Positions 18,222 to 27,364 of a stretch of DNA of 64,000 nt are shown here, one piece after another. Within the stretch, counting starts at the first letter, position 1; every line of letters starts with the position of its first letter. A program made the translations under genes and the position numbers. A model generated the notes under the pieces. It had not been told where the DNA came from. It made no database searches and was given only the letters and a program-made list of their open reading frames with translations. Origin of the DNA: Actinomycetota bacterium (GTDB taxonomy: Bacteria; Actinomycetota; Actinomycetes; Actinomycetales; Dermatophilaceae); contig JAIUPO010000002.1 in assembly GCA_020160805.1 (NCBI GenBank), positions 62,001-126,000 of the forward strand. The letters run 5' to 3'.

Positions 18222-19403
18222 GTGCGCGCATTGACCTGGCAAGGCACCCGGGACGTCCAGGTCCGGGAGGTGCCCGACCCGCGGATCGAGCATCCGACCG
18301 ACGCCGTCATCAAGGTGACGTCGACCGCGATCTGCGGCTCGGATCTGCACCTCTACGAGCCGCTCGGCCCCTTCCTGGCCAAGGGCGACATCCTCGGTCA
18401 CGAGACGATGGGCATCGTCGAAGAGGTCGGGAGCGAGGTCACGCATATCGCTCCCGGCGACCGCGTGGTCATCCCCTTCAATATCTCGTGCGGGCACTGC
18501 TGGATGTGTACGCGCGGCTACACCGCGCAGTGCGAGACGACCCAGGTGCGTGAGCAGGACAAGGGCGCGGCGCTCTTCGGCTACACCGAGCTCTATGGCT
18601 CGGTGCCCGGCGGTCAGGCGGAATATCTCCGTGTACCGCAAGCACATTTCGGCCCCGTCAAGGTCCCGGACGGCTTCGCCGACGAGCGCTTCCTCTATCT
18701 GTCCGACATCTTCCCCACGGCCTGGCAGGGCGTGGAGTATGCCGAGGTCGAGGAGGGCGGCACCCTCGCCGTCTTCGGTCTCGGCCCGGTTGGGCAGCTG
18801 GCGACGCGGATCGCGAAGCACAAGGGACTGCGCATCATCGGCGTCGACAGTGTCCCCGAGCGTCTCGCCCTCGCCCGTGAGTGGGGCATCGAGGTGCTCG
18901 ACACCTCCGAGGTCAAGGACATCCCGCTCGCGATCAAGGACCTCACCGAGGGCCGCGGTGCGGACGGCACCCTCGACGCGGTCGGTATGGAAGCGCACGG
19001 CAGCCCCATCCTCGGGGCGGCCGTGAAGGGTGCCGGCCTGCTGCCGGATGCCGTCGCCAAGCCGATGATGAAGACGATGGGCGTCGATCGCCTCGGGGCT
19101 CTGCGCTCGGCCATCGGCTCGGCTCGCCGGGGCGGGAGCGTGTCGGTCGTCGGGGTGTATGGCGGCATGGCCGATCCCATGCCGATGATGGAGATCTTCG
19201 ACCGGCAATTGTCGCTGCGTTTCGGCCAGTGCAATGTGCGCCGCTGGGTCGACGACATCGTGCCGCTGCTCTCCGAGCAGGATGACATCTTCGGGCTGGA
19301 AACCCTTGCAACACATCGCCTTTCGTTGGATGAGGCGCCGCACGGTTATGAGATCTACCAGAAGAAACAGGACGGCTGCATCAAGGTGGTGCTGACACCA
19401 TGA
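18222..19403 (+). CDS. zinc-dependent alcohol/formaldehyde-type dehydrogenase
   Basis: Medium-chain dehydrogenase of 393 aa. Catalytic zinc ligands in ICGSDLH (about residue 37) and GHETMGIV (about 62); structural zinc cysteines in CGHCWMCTRGYTAQC (about 90-105); Rossmann motif VFGLGPVGQLA near 184. The length and central part resemble the glutathione-independent formaldehyde dehydrogenase-like group, but the substrate is not provable. Start GTG 18222 with GAGGAG upstream. Its stop overlaps the SDR start by four bases (ATGA), so it is the first gene of a tightly coupled run to 26397. Confidence 0.85.
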   Translation: MRALTWQGTRDVQVREVPDPRIEHPTDAVIKVTSTAICGSDLHLYEPLGPFLAKGDILGHETMGIVEEVGSEVTHIAPGDRVVIPFNISCGHCWMCTRGYTAQCETTQVREQDKGAALFGYTELYGSVPGGQAEYLRVPQAHFGPVKVPDGFADERFLYLSDIFPTAWQGVEYAEVEEGGTLAVFGLGPVGQLATRIAKHKGLRIIGVDSVPERLALAREWGIEVLDTSEVKDIPLAIKDLTEGRGADGTLDAVGMEAHGSPILGAAVKGAGLLPDAVAKPMMKTMGVDRLGALRSAIGSARRGGSVSVVGVYGGMADPMPMMEIFDRQLSLRFGQCNVRRWVDDIVPLLSEQDDIFGLETLATHRLSLDEAPHGYEIYQKKQDGCIKVVLTP

Positions 19404-20371
19404 CCGGCGAAGTCGCCGGCATCGCCCTCGTCGCCGGAGCCTCCCGCGGCCTGGGCCTCGTGCTCGGCACCGAGCTCGCCCGGCGCGGCTACACCGTGCA
19501 CGGCTGCGCGCGCGACGCGGAGGAACTGGAGCGCGCGCGTCCGCTGGTGACCGAGCGGGCCGGCGGTTCGGGACGCTTCGTGCCGGCCGTATGCGACGTC
19601 CGCGATCCCGACGCCGTGCAGGCCTGGGTCGAGCAGGTGCTCGCCGACGAGGACCGGATCGACGTGGCCGTGCACGTCGCGGGGATCATCCAGGTCGCAC
19701 CGCTGGAGTCGACCACCCTCGGGCATTTCCGCGATGCCGTCGACACCATGCTCATGGGTCCGGTGCACCTCGCCCTGGCCGTGCTGCCGTCGATGCGCGA
19801 ACGGTCATACGGCCGCATCGGGATCGTCAGTTCGGTCGGGGGGCTCGTCGCGGTCCCGCATCTGCTGCCGTATACCGTGGCGAAATTCGGTGCGACCGGC
19901 CTCGCCGAGGGGCTCCACGCCGAATTGCAGGGGACCGGCGTCACCGCGACCGCCGTGACCCCTGGCCTGATGCGCACCGGCGGCCATTGGGCGGCTCAGT
20001 TCGCCGGGGACGCGACCGAGGACTATGCCTGGTTCGCGCCCGGCGCCTCGTTGCCGGTCCTCTCCATCGACGCCGATCGCGCGGCCCGCCGCATTGCCGA
20101 AGGGGTCATCGCCGGCAAGCCGACGGTCGAACTGACCCCGCTGACGATGATCGGCCGGCGCGTGCACGGACTCGCACCGGCGACGACGACGCGCGTCATG
20201 GGACTTATCGGCCGCGCGCTGCCGGAGGGCCCGGATCGCGGCCCCTCGATGTCCTCCGAACGTCCACAGATCGACGGTGCGACCGCTCGCCGGCGGCTCG
20301 CCTCACGTGTCGTCGACACGCTCAGCACGCTCGGCGACCGGGCCGCGCGCCGCAACAACGAGAGCGGCTGA
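19400..20371 (+). CDS. short-chain dehydrogenase/reductase
   Basis: NAD(P)-dependent SDR of 323 aa. Cofactor motif VAGASRGLGLVLG at residues 11-23, NAG-like HVAGII near 94, catalytic serine in IVSSVGG and the YxxxK pair in PYTVAKFGATG (about 157-161). The C-terminal 60 residues, beyond the normal SDR core, are extra and basic. It overlaps the dehydrogenase by four bases and is followed five bases later by the acyl-CoA-dehydrogenase-like gene, so all belong to one transcript. Confidence 0.85.
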   Translation: MTGEVAGIALVAGASRGLGLVLGTELARRGYTVHGCARDAEELERARPLVTERAGGSGRFVPAVCDVRDPDAVQAWVEQVLADEDRIDVAVHVAGIIQVAPLESTTLGHFRDAVDTMLMGPVHLALAVLPSMRERSYGRIGIVSSVGGLVAVPHLLPYTVAKFGATGLAEGLHAELQGTGVTATAVTPGLMRTGGHWAAQFAGDATEDYAWFAPGASLPVLSIDADRAARRIAEGVIAGKPTVELTPLTMIGRRVHGLAPATTTRVMGLIGRALPEGPDRGPSMSSERPQIDGATARRRLASRVVDTLSTLGDRAARRNNESG

Positions 20372-20376
20372 GCAGC

Positions 20377-21372
20377 ATGGAACTCGAGGCGACCATCGTC
20401 ACGCGGGCCCGTGACCTCGGTCGCGCGCTCGCCGCCGAGGGCGACCTCGCGGACACCTTCGCGTTCGCCGAGGAGTTGTCGCCCTGCGCGCGCGAATTGG
20501 GGAGCGACTCCACGGCATATCTGCGCACTCTGATGTCGCTCGGTGCCGGCGACCTCTCCGTCGCGCGCGTGGTCGAGCCACATCTCGATGCCCTGGCCAT
20601 CTTGAGCCAAGCAGGGATCGCGGCCGATGGGGGCGTATGGGGTGTGTATGCCGCCCACGGCCCGGGGCACCGCCTCGAGGCCGTCGCGGACGGCGGCCGG
20701 TGGAGCTTGTCGGGCACCAAGCCCTGGTGCTCCCTGGCCGGCGAGATCGCGCATGCCGTGGTCACGGCGCATACGAGTGCGACGACAACGCGAGCCTTCG
20801 CCGTCTCCCTGAGCCATCCCGGTGTCACCCATCCCCGGCAGCCGTGGGTTCCTCGCGGCCTCTCGCGAATCCGTTCGACGACAACCCAATTCGCGCAGGT
20901 TCCGGCCGAAGCGGTCGGTGACGACGGATGGTACCTACGGCGTCCCGGCTTCGCGTGGGGTGGCATCGGCGTCGCCGCGGTGTGGCTCGGCGCCGCGCAC
21001 GCACTCTTGCAGACGCTCGCCGACTCGGCCGGCCGGCGCGAGCGGGACCAGATCGCCCTCATGCATCTCGGGCGGGCCGATATCACCGTCCACGCCGCCA
21101 CCCTGGCCCTGGGCGACGCTGCGCGGGCTATCGACGCCGGCGAGGCCACCGGACGGGCAGGGCCGGTCCTGGCCGATCGCGTCCGCAGCATCTGCGCAGC
21201 GACCCTCGAAAAGCTCGTGACGATCACCGGCCACGCCCTCGGCCCGGCACCGCTCACGGCGGACGACGAGCATGCGCGCCGGATCGCCGATGCGACGGTC
21301 TATGTCCGGCAGCATCATGCCGAGCGCGATCTCGCCCGCCTCGGCGGTGCGCTTCTCGACAGCCGGGCGTGA
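20377..21372 (+). CDS. acyl-CoA dehydrogenase-like flavoprotein
   Basis: A 331-aa protein with the acyl-CoA dehydrogenase plan shortened at the N-terminus. It has a helical N-terminal part (ELGSDSTAYLRTLMSLGAGD), a beta-domain with SLSGTKPWCSLAGEIAHAVV where FAD stacks in the family, and a C-terminal four-helix bundle (IALMHLGRADITVHAA). A normal family member is about 380 aa and has a catalytic glutamate that I cannot place here, so it may act on something other than an acyl-CoA. The ATG at 20377 lies five bases after the SDR stop. It sits directly before the PIG-L/methyltransferase fusion. Confidence 0.75.
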   Translation: MELEATIVTRARDLGRALAAEGDLADTFAFAEELSPCARELGSDSTAYLRTLMSLGAGDLSVARVVEPHLDALAILSQAGIAADGGVWGVYAAHGPGHRLEAVADGGRWSLSGTKPWCSLAGEIAHAVVTAHTSATTTRAFAVSLSHPGVTHPRQPWVPRGLSRIRSTTTQFAQVPAEAVGDDGWYLRRPGFAWGGIGVAAVWLGAAHALLQTLADSAGRRERDQIALMHLGRADITVHAATLALGDAARAIDAGEATGRAGPVLADRVRSICAATLEKLVTITGHALGPAPLTADDEHARRIADATVYVRQHHAERDLARLGGALLDSRA

Positions 21373-21374
21373 CG

Positions 21375-22739
21375 ATGAGCAGGCCCTTCCGGCATACGGA
21401 TCCCGGCACCGACGAACCCACCTGGCTGCTCGACGATCGCTGGGACGCGGTGCCGGCGCGGGATGCGCGGGAGCTGGTCACGGCATACGACCTGATCGTG
21501 CTGCTGGCCCCGCACCCCGACGACGAATGCCTCGGTGCCGGTGGGCTGCTCGCGACGGCGCTCGCCGAGAGGGTCAAGACGACCGTCGTGCTGGCCTCGG
21601 ACGGCGAGGGGTCGCATCAGCACTCGCACGTGTCCCCCGCCGAACTCGCGCGGCGCCGCAGCGCGGAGGCGTCCCGCGCCGCCGCCGCCTTGGGCGGTCC
21701 GCGATTGGTGTCCCTTTCCCTTCCCGATGGCGGCCTCGATGGTCACGTCGAGGCGATGGCGCAGGCGGTCGCCGAAGCGCTGGGCGAAGGCCGCTGCCTG
21801 GTGCTGACCACGTGGTCCGCCGACGGCCATCCCGACCACGAGGCAGCTGCCAGGGCGGTGACCCGGGCCGTCGCCGGGCGAGCGAACGCCGACGTCGCCT
21901 TCGTGCCCGTATGGCTGTGGCAATGGGGTTGTCCCGACGACCTGCCGTGGGACCACCTGATCCTCGTCGACCTCGAGCCGAATGCCCTGTCCGCCAAGGA
22001 GAATGCCATCGCCTGTCATCGCACGCAGGTCGAGCCGCTCGGGCAAGGCGCAGGAGAAGAGACCTTGTTGGCCGAGCACATCGTGGCTCGCTTTTCGCGC
22101 GTCGTCGAGACGCTGATCGTCCCCGGCGAGCCCGCGGTCGGCAGGTCCGGTCAACGACGTGACCGGGCGCGGACCTTCGATGCGATGTATGACGATGGGT
22201 CCGACCCCTGGGACTTCGGCCGGTGGTACGAACGGCGCAAACGCGCGCTGACGATGGCCGTTCCGGCGCACGAGAGGTATGCCCGTGTCCTCGACATCGG
22301 TTGCGCGACAGGGGAGCTCACCGAGCTATTGGCTCAGCGGGCCGACTCCGTCGTGGCCGTTGACGTGAGCGAGCGTGCCATTGCGATCGCGAGGGCCAGG
22401 CTCGGCGATCCGGGCGACAGCATCGACTTCCGGGTCGGCGAGTGTCCGATCGTGCTCCGTGAATTGCGTTCCCAGGGAAGGCAATTCGATCTCATCGCTC
22501 TCTCGGAGGTCGGATACTTCCTCACCGGCTCCGAGCTGCTGGCCACCCTCCGGGCGATCCGCGGACTTATTGCCGACGACGGCGAACTGGTGTCGGTGCA
22601 CTGGCGGCACCCGACCGACGACATACCCCTGGACGGCCCGCGCGTCGATGCCCAGGTGCGGGCCGTTTTCGGCGCCCCACGCGTCGACTATCGCGACGAC
22701 GACCTGCTGTTGACAGTCCACGGCGGGGAGGTTCGATGA
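21375..22739 (+). CDS. PIG-L family deacetylase fused to SAM methyltransferase
   Basis: A 454-aa two-domain protein. Residues 40-255 form a PIG-L/LmbE zinc de-N-acetylase with LLAPHPDDECLGAGG (HPDD at 47-50), ASDGEGSHQH and SADGHPDHEAAAR, the zinc ligands of GlcNAc-type deacetylases. Residues 265-454 form a class I methyltransferase of NodS type: TFDAMYDDGSDPWDFGRWYE, then the SAM motif VLDIGCATGELTELL near 300 and VVAVDVSERAIAIAR. The pairing suggests deacetylation of an amino sugar followed by N- or O-methylation. The start ATG 21375 is two bases after the previous stop; the end overlaps the next glycosyltransferase by four bases. Confidence 0.88.
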   Translation: MSRPFRHTDPGTDEPTWLLDDRWDAVPARDARELVTAYDLIVLLAPHPDDECLGAGGLLATALAERVKTTVVLASDGEGSHQHSHVSPAELARRRSAEASRAAAALGGPRLVSLSLPDGGLDGHVEAMAQAVAEALGEGRCLVLTTWSADGHPDHEAAARAVTRAVAGRANADVAFVPVWLWQWGCPDDLPWDHLILVDLEPNALSAKENAIACHRTQVEPLGQGAGEETLLAEHIVARFSRVVETLIVPGEPAVGRSGQRRDRARTFDAMYDDGSDPWDFGRWYERRKRALTMAVPAHERYARVLDIGCATGELTELLAQRADSVVAVDVSERAIAIARARLGDPGDSIDFRVGECPIVLRELRSQGRQFDLIALSEVGYFLTGSELLATLRAIRGLIADDGELVSVHWRHPTDDIPLDGPRVDAQVRAVFGAPRVDYRDDDLLLTVHGGEVR

Positions 22740-23500
22740 GCGCCCTGACCGCTCTGCTGCCCGCAGCCGACCACATAGCCCGCGTGGCCGTCGTGGTGCC
22801 CGCGCGCAACGAGGAGGAGCTGATCTCCTCCTGCCTCGAGGGGCTCCTGACCGCCCGCCGCGAACTCTCGGGGCGTCGACCGGAGATCGACACCGACTTG
22901 ATCGTTGTCGCCGACCGCTGCACCGATGCAACAGAGCGGCTCGTGCGCGATCACGGCCTGGTGCCGGTGCGATCCGACCACGGCAATGTCGGCGGGGCGC
23001 GCGCACACGGCGTGCTACGGGCGCTCGCCGGAGCGCGGCGTGCGGGCGTCGTGCCGGCGCAGTTGTGGCTGGCCGGAACGGACGCGGACAGCATCGTGCC
23101 GCCGCACTGGCTGAGCACTCAGGTCGAGTTCGCCGAGGCGGGGACCGATGCCGTGATCGGCACCGTCGAACCACGCGATGTCGCCGACAGCCTGGTGCTG
23201 CGCCGGTGGCACGACCGGCACGACCTGCGCGAAGGACACGGCTATGTCCACGGTGCCAACCTCGCCATGCGCGCGAGCACCTATCTGGCGGCCGGCGGCT
23301 TCCCGCACACCCGCCGGGACGAGGACGTCGCCCTGGTCGAGGCGATCCGGCGCAGGACCGACCGGTGGATCGCCACCGACCGCACCCGCGTCTCCTCCTC
23401 GGGACGGCTGACCGGACGCTGCGAGGGCGGTTTCGCGGACTATCTCGCGGGCCTGGCTGCAGCCGTGACCGGTGGTGCGCCGCCGGTGACCGCACCATGA
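22736..23500 (+). CDS. glycosyltransferase family 2
   Basis: GT-A fold transferase of 254 aa. N-terminal nucleotide-sugar site VAVVVPARNEEELISSCLEGLL at residues 17-38, metal-binding DxD in GTDADSIVPPHW (about 114), acceptor-side RRDEDVALVEAIRR (about 198). No membrane segments, so it acts in the cytosol. Donor and acceptor unknown. Coupled by four-base overlaps on both sides, within the cluster from 18222 to 26397. Confidence 0.85.
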   Translation: MSALTALLPAADHIARVAVVVPARNEEELISSCLEGLLTARRELSGRRPEIDTDLIVVADRCTDATERLVRDHGLVPVRSDHGNVGGARAHGVLRALAGARRAGVVPAQLWLAGTDADSIVPPHWLSTQVEFAEAGTDAVIGTVEPRDVADSLVLRRWHDRHDLREGHGYVHGANLAMRASTYLAAGGFPHTRRDEDVALVEAIRRRTDRWIATDRTRVSSSGRLTGRCEGGFADYLAGLAAAVTGGAPPVTAP

Positions 23501-24570
23501 GACTCGCCGTGCTGGCCACCTCGCGCCACCCACTCCGGCAGCCGTGGCCGGGGGGCCAGGAATCGCAGACCGCCCTCTTGGCACGAGGACTCCGTGAGCG
23601 TGGACATCAGGTCGTCCTCTTCGCGGCCGCGGGGTCCGATCCGGATCTCGCCGACGAGCTGCATGCCTATCCGCGGTTGCCGCCACTGTCGGAAGTCAGC
23701 GCGCTGGACCCGCACCTGCCGGAGCCGGAGTTCCTTCGCGACCACGCCGCCTTCACCGCCGCCATGACCCAGGTGCTGCGCGACCAGGACATCGACCTGG
23801 TCCACAACCAGAGCCTGCATCACCTTCCGCTGTCGATGAGCCCGGCCCTGCGCGTTCCGGTGGTGACGACTCTGCATACGCCGCCGTTCCCGTGGATGGA
23901 GTTGGGTGTCGCTCTGGCCGACGATCGGGCGCGCTATGTCTGCGTGAGCCGGGCGGCGGCGCGCGACTGGACCTGCCTGCCTCGGGAGCCGGAGATCATC
24001 CCCAATGGCGTTGTCGTGCCGCAGGATTCGCCGGGACCGGGCGGTGACGACCTCGTCTGGGTCGGACGCGTCACCCCGGAGAAGGGCCTGGATCTGGCCA
24101 TCGCCGCGGCCCGGATCGCGGGTCGCCGGCTGCGGATCATCGGCCCGGTGAGCGACGAGGCGTATGCGGATGGGGTCATCCGACCGCTGCTCGGTGCTGA
24201 TGCGCAGCTGCTCGGGCATCTCCGGTCCGAGCAGATCGGGCCCGTTCTCGACGACAGTGCCGCCTGCCTGGTGACGCCGCGGTGGGACGAGCCCTTCGGC
24301 CTCGTCGCGGCGGAGGCGATGGTGCGCGGGACACCGGTCGTCGCCGTTGCCCGTGGCGGGCTGAGGGAGGTGGTCGGCCCCGGCGGCGGTGTCCTTGTCC
24401 CTCCGGGTGACGACGAGTCCGTGGCGACGGGCCTGGCCGCCGCGGTTGCTCAGGCAGCGGATCTCGACCGGACGCAGGTCGCTCGGTGGGCGCGCCGAGT
24501 TCACGATCTCGAGTCCTCGATCACGCGGTATGAGCAGTTCTTCGCCCGGGTCCTGGCGGGTGCCGCGTGA
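23497..24570 (+). CDS. glycosyltransferase family 4
   Basis: GT-B transferase of 357 aa. The N-terminal acceptor domain contains GGQESQTALLARGLRERGH, and a linker holds IIPNGVVVP (about residue 167). The C-terminal donor domain contains LVWVGRVTPEKGLDLAIAA and the retaining-family EPFGLVAAEAMVRGTPVVA (about 265). Cytosolic. Start ATG 23497 overlaps the previous stop by four bases. Confidence 0.88.
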   Translation: MRLAVLATSRHPLRQPWPGGQESQTALLARGLRERGHQVVLFAAAGSDPDLADELHAYPRLPPLSEVSALDPHLPEPEFLRDHAAFTAAMTQVLRDQDIDLVHNQSLHHLPLSMSPALRVPVVTTLHTPPFPWMELGVALADDRARYVCVSRAAARDWTCLPREPEIIPNGVVVPQDSPGPGGDDLVWVGRVTPEKGLDLAIAAARIAGRRLRIIGPVSDEAYADGVIRPLLGADAQLLGHLRSEQIGPVLDDSAACLVTPRWDEPFGLVAAEAMVRGTPVVAVARGGLREVVGPGGGVLVPPGDDESVATGLAAAVAQAADLDRTQVARWARRVHDLESSITRYEQFFARVLAGAA

Positions 24571-25541
24571 GAGTCGGCATCTATGTCCATCACTCCGGGT
24601 CCGGCCACGGCCGTCGTGCGGCGTCCATCGCGCAGGCGGTGCGGGAGCGCGGTGCGGCGGTGAGCGTCGCAGGATCCTCGGGCGTGGTCGATCTGTCCCT
24701 GCCGCGCGACGACGAGCCGCCCGCGCAGGGCGACGCCACGGCTCGAGGAGCGCTGCACTGGGCTCCGTTGCGGCACAACGGAATGCGCGAGCGTAGCCAG
24801 TTGATCGCCCGGTGGGTCGCCGAGGAACGTCTCGACGTCGTCGTCGTCGATGTGTCGGTCGAGGTGGCCGCGCTCGTGCGGCTGCTCGGCGTGCCTGTCC
24901 TCGTCGTCACCCAACCGGGCGACCGCACCGACCGGCCGCACGCACTGGCATACGACCTCGCCGAGGTGATCCTCGCGCCCTGGCCGGACGGCTTCGATGC
25001 GGGACCGCACGTTGGCCGCTGGCGGGAGAAGGTCGTCGCCGTCGGGGGCATCAGCGCTTTCACGACGCGTTCACGGGCAGAACGGCCCAGCCCCGCGTCC
25101 CCCTACGGCGTGCTTCTCGCCGGCGGCGACGGGTGGCCCGATCCCACACTGCCGCAGCGCATTTCATGCGCCGTTCCCGCGCTCACATGGCACACGCTCG
25201 GCGGAGAGCACTGGCTCGACGATCCCGAGGACCTGCTTCGGGGAGCGGACGTGGTGATCAGCCATGCCGGCCAGAACGCCGTCGCCGATCTCGCGGCGGC
25301 CGATGCGCCGTCGATCGTCGTCGCCATGCCGCGACCCTTCGACGAGCAACGTTGGATGGTGCGTGGCCTGGCGGCGGGGGGCTGGTGCACCGGCATCGAC
25401 GATGCCTCTTCGCTAGCCGACGCCGACTGGGCCGCCCTGGTCCGGCGCGCGACGAGGATGCCACGTCGGTGGACGGACTGGCATACGGAGGGAGCGGCCG
25501 GTCGCGCCGCCGACGTCATCCTGGACGTCGCACATGGCTGA
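24567..25541 (+). CDS. glycosyltransferase, GT-B (MurG/MGT C-terminal-like)
   Basis: A 324-aa protein with an N-terminal HHSGSGHGRRAASIAQAV acceptor-side loop and a C-terminal donor-binding VVISHAGQNAVADLAAADAP followed by a DEQRW segment, as in the GT28/GT1 superfamily. The GTG start at 24567 overlaps the previous stop (GTGA). I cannot name the sugar. The next gene starts eight bases before this one ends, again implying coupled translation. Confidence 0.75.
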   Translation: MRVGIYVHHSGSGHGRRAASIAQAVRERGAAVSVAGSSGVVDLSLPRDDEPPAQGDATARGALHWAPLRHNGMRERSQLIARWVAEERLDVVVVDVSVEVAALVRLLGVPVLVVTQPGDRTDRPHALAYDLAEVILAPWPDGFDAGPHVGRWREKVVAVGGISAFTTRSRAERPSPASPYGVLLAGGDGWPDPTLPQRISCAVPALTWHTLGGEHWLDDPEDLLRGADVVISHAGQNAVADLAAADAPSIVVAMPRPFDEQRWMVRGLAAGGWCTGIDDASSLADADWAALVRRATRMPRRWTDWHTEGAAGRAADVILDVAHG

Positions 25542-26397
25542 GGTCGTCATCACGCTCGTCCATGGGCGTCATGAGCACCTACTGCGTCAATGGCGGATGC
25601 TTCGCACGGTGGCGCCGGAGGTCTCTTATGTGGTGATTGCTATGGGGGACAACGCGATTGCCGGCCTCCTCCGCCTCGACCCGCATGCGCATGTCGTCGA
25701 GATCCCGGTGACTCCGGACGGCTTGCCGCTCGCGGCGGCCCGCAATCTCGGAGTGCGCACGGCCCGGCAACTCGGCGGCGAGCCGGAGCTCCTCGTCATC
25801 CTCGATGTCGATTGCCTGCCGGGTCCCGGCTTGATCACGCGATATGCCGAGGCCGGCCGTCGGGCTCCGGACGACCTGCTCTGTGGTCCCGTGACCTATT
25901 TGCCCCAAGGGCTGCTGCCGGAGACCCCGGAAGCGCTGGCTGCGGCGACCGCGCCGCATCCGGCCCGCCCGGCGCCCGAGGCCGGCGATCTCGAGCGCGA
26001 CGGCGTGCACGACCTCTTCTGGTCGCTCAGCTTCGCTCTGACACCGGCGACGTGGGACCGGATCGGCGGTTTTTGCGAGGAGTTCACCGGATATGGCGGC
26101 GAGGACACCGATTTCGCGTGGTGGGCGAAGGCGGCGGGCGTGGGCCTGGCCTGGGTCGGCGGGGCCGACGCCTATCACCAGTGGCACCCGGTCTCGACCC
26201 CGCCGATCGAGCATCTCGACGACATCGTTCGCAATGCCCAGATCGTCCATCGCCGGTGGGGTCGCTGGCCGATGCGCGGGTGGCTGGATGCCTTCGAGGC
26301 GGCGGGTCTGCTGACCTGGCGCAGGGACGCCAACGGCTCACCACTCCCCGTCCGCGTCGCTCCTGACCGACATGACTCGCCGAAGATCCACCCCTAG
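25534..26397 (+). CDS. glycosyltransferase family 2 with GT7-like C-terminus
   Basis: GT-A transferase of 287 aa. Donor-site LAAARNLGVRTA, metal-binding LVILDVDCLPGPGLI (about residue 88) and the galactosyltransferase-type GGEDTDFAWWAKAAG (about 188), followed by a histidine-rich DAYHQWHPVSTPP. It is the last gene of the tightly packed cluster. The 166-bp gap after it holds no gene and probably carries the promoter of the stress operon at 26564. Confidence 0.82.
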   Translation: MAEVVITLVHGRHEHLLRQWRMLRTVAPEVSYVVIAMGDNAIAGLLRLDPHAHVVEIPVTPDGLPLAAARNLGVRTARQLGGEPELLVILDVDCLPGPGLITRYAEAGRRAPDDLLCGPVTYLPQGLLPETPEALAAATAPHPARPAPEAGDLERDGVHDLFWSLSFALTPATWDRIGGFCEEFTGYGGEDTDFAWWAKAAGVGLAWVGGADAYHQWHPVSTPPIEHLDDIVRNAQIVHRRWGRWPMRGWLDAFEAAGLLTWRRDANGSPLPVRVAPDRHDSPKIHP

Positions 26398-26563
26398 GGA
26401 TGGGCACGAAAGGGTGCAATTGCTTCGTCCCCCTTGACAGGCGGCCGCTAAACCCCCGCGAGCATGGCGGCGAACCTAGCGTTGTCAGCGATGGGCCGAC
26501 CGTAGGCGTGCAACTGCTGTCTCGGCGACCCAGGACCCTGATCACACCCAGAGAGGGATCACG

Positions 26564-27364
26564 ATGTCCGATCCGCTGTCCAATATCCCCACGACCGGCG
26601 ACCCGCTCGCCGGCACCCCGGCGGCAACGCCTCCGGCGCAGCCCTCGACGCCTGCGGCGAAGTCCACGACACCCGCGGCACCCGCGCAGCGTCCGGCTTC
26701 CGCCGACTCGACGGCCGCCGCTGCGGCGAACGAGGCCAAGAGCGTCGCCCAGGACGCCGGCGAAAGCGGCAAGGCCGTCGCTGCCACCGCGAAGGACGAG
26801 GCGCAGCAGGTCGCCACCGAGGCGAAGAACCACGCCCAGGACCTCTTCCACCAGGCGCGCGGCGAGGTGACGGCGCAGGCATCGACGCAGCAGCAGCGCG
26901 CCGCCGAACTCCTGCGCGCCGTGTCTGGTGAACTCGGCCAGATGGGCCGCTCGGCCGACACCGGCATGGCCGCCGACTTGGTCAACCAGGCCTCGGGTCA
27001 CGTCGACCAGATCGCCGGCTGGCTCGAGAACCGCGAGCCGGCGGATCTCCTCGACGACATCAAACGGTATGCCCGTCGCAACCCGGGCACCTTCCTCGCC
27101 GGCGCCGCGCTGCTCGGTTTCGTCGGTGGCCGCGTGACCCGCAGCCTCCAGGCCCAGGCGTCGAACGATGGCTCGCCGACCGCATACGGACAGCAGCGCC
27201 CCGCCGCGGCCTTGCCGCGCCACGAGGTCCCCACTACCCACGTGCCGAGCGTCGCCCCGGCATACGGCGGCGGGCAGGCGTCGACGGGCACGCCGACGAC
27301 GTCCCCTCGTAGCGAGACCCCGGCGGCGACGACCAATCCGGCCGGCATGGAGCGGCGCGGATGA
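26564..27364 (+). CDS. hypothetical Ala/Pro/Thr-rich protein with one membrane segment
   Basis: A 266-aa protein. Residues 1-50 are a low-complexity Ala/Pro/Thr linker. Residues 55-110 are helical with K/E/A repeats like late-embryogenesis proteins. A short hydrophobic segment (FLAGAALLGFVGGRV, about 183-198) could anchor it in the membrane, and the C-terminal tail is disordered. Actinobacteria often carry such a gene ahead of a phage-holin-like and a DUF3618 gene. It overlaps the next start by four bases (ATGA). Function unknown, likely envelope stress. Confidence 0.7.
   Translation: MSDPLSNIPTTGDPLAGTPAATPPAQPSTPAAKSTTPAAPAQRPASADSTAAAAANEAKSVAQDAGESGKAVAATAKDEAQQVATEAKNHAQDLFHQARGEVTAQASTQQQRAAELLRAVSGELGQMGRSADTGMAADLVNQASGHVDQIAGWLENREPADLLDDIKRYARRNPGTFLAGAALLGFVGGRVTRSLQAQASNDGSPTAYGQQRPAAALPRHEVPTTHVPSVAPAYGGGQASTGTPTTSPRSETPAATTNPAGMERRG

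Noticed and set aside
26430-26470. TTGACA as a -35 box upstream of the stress operon
   Set aside because: No -10 element lies at a suitable distance; left unannotated.
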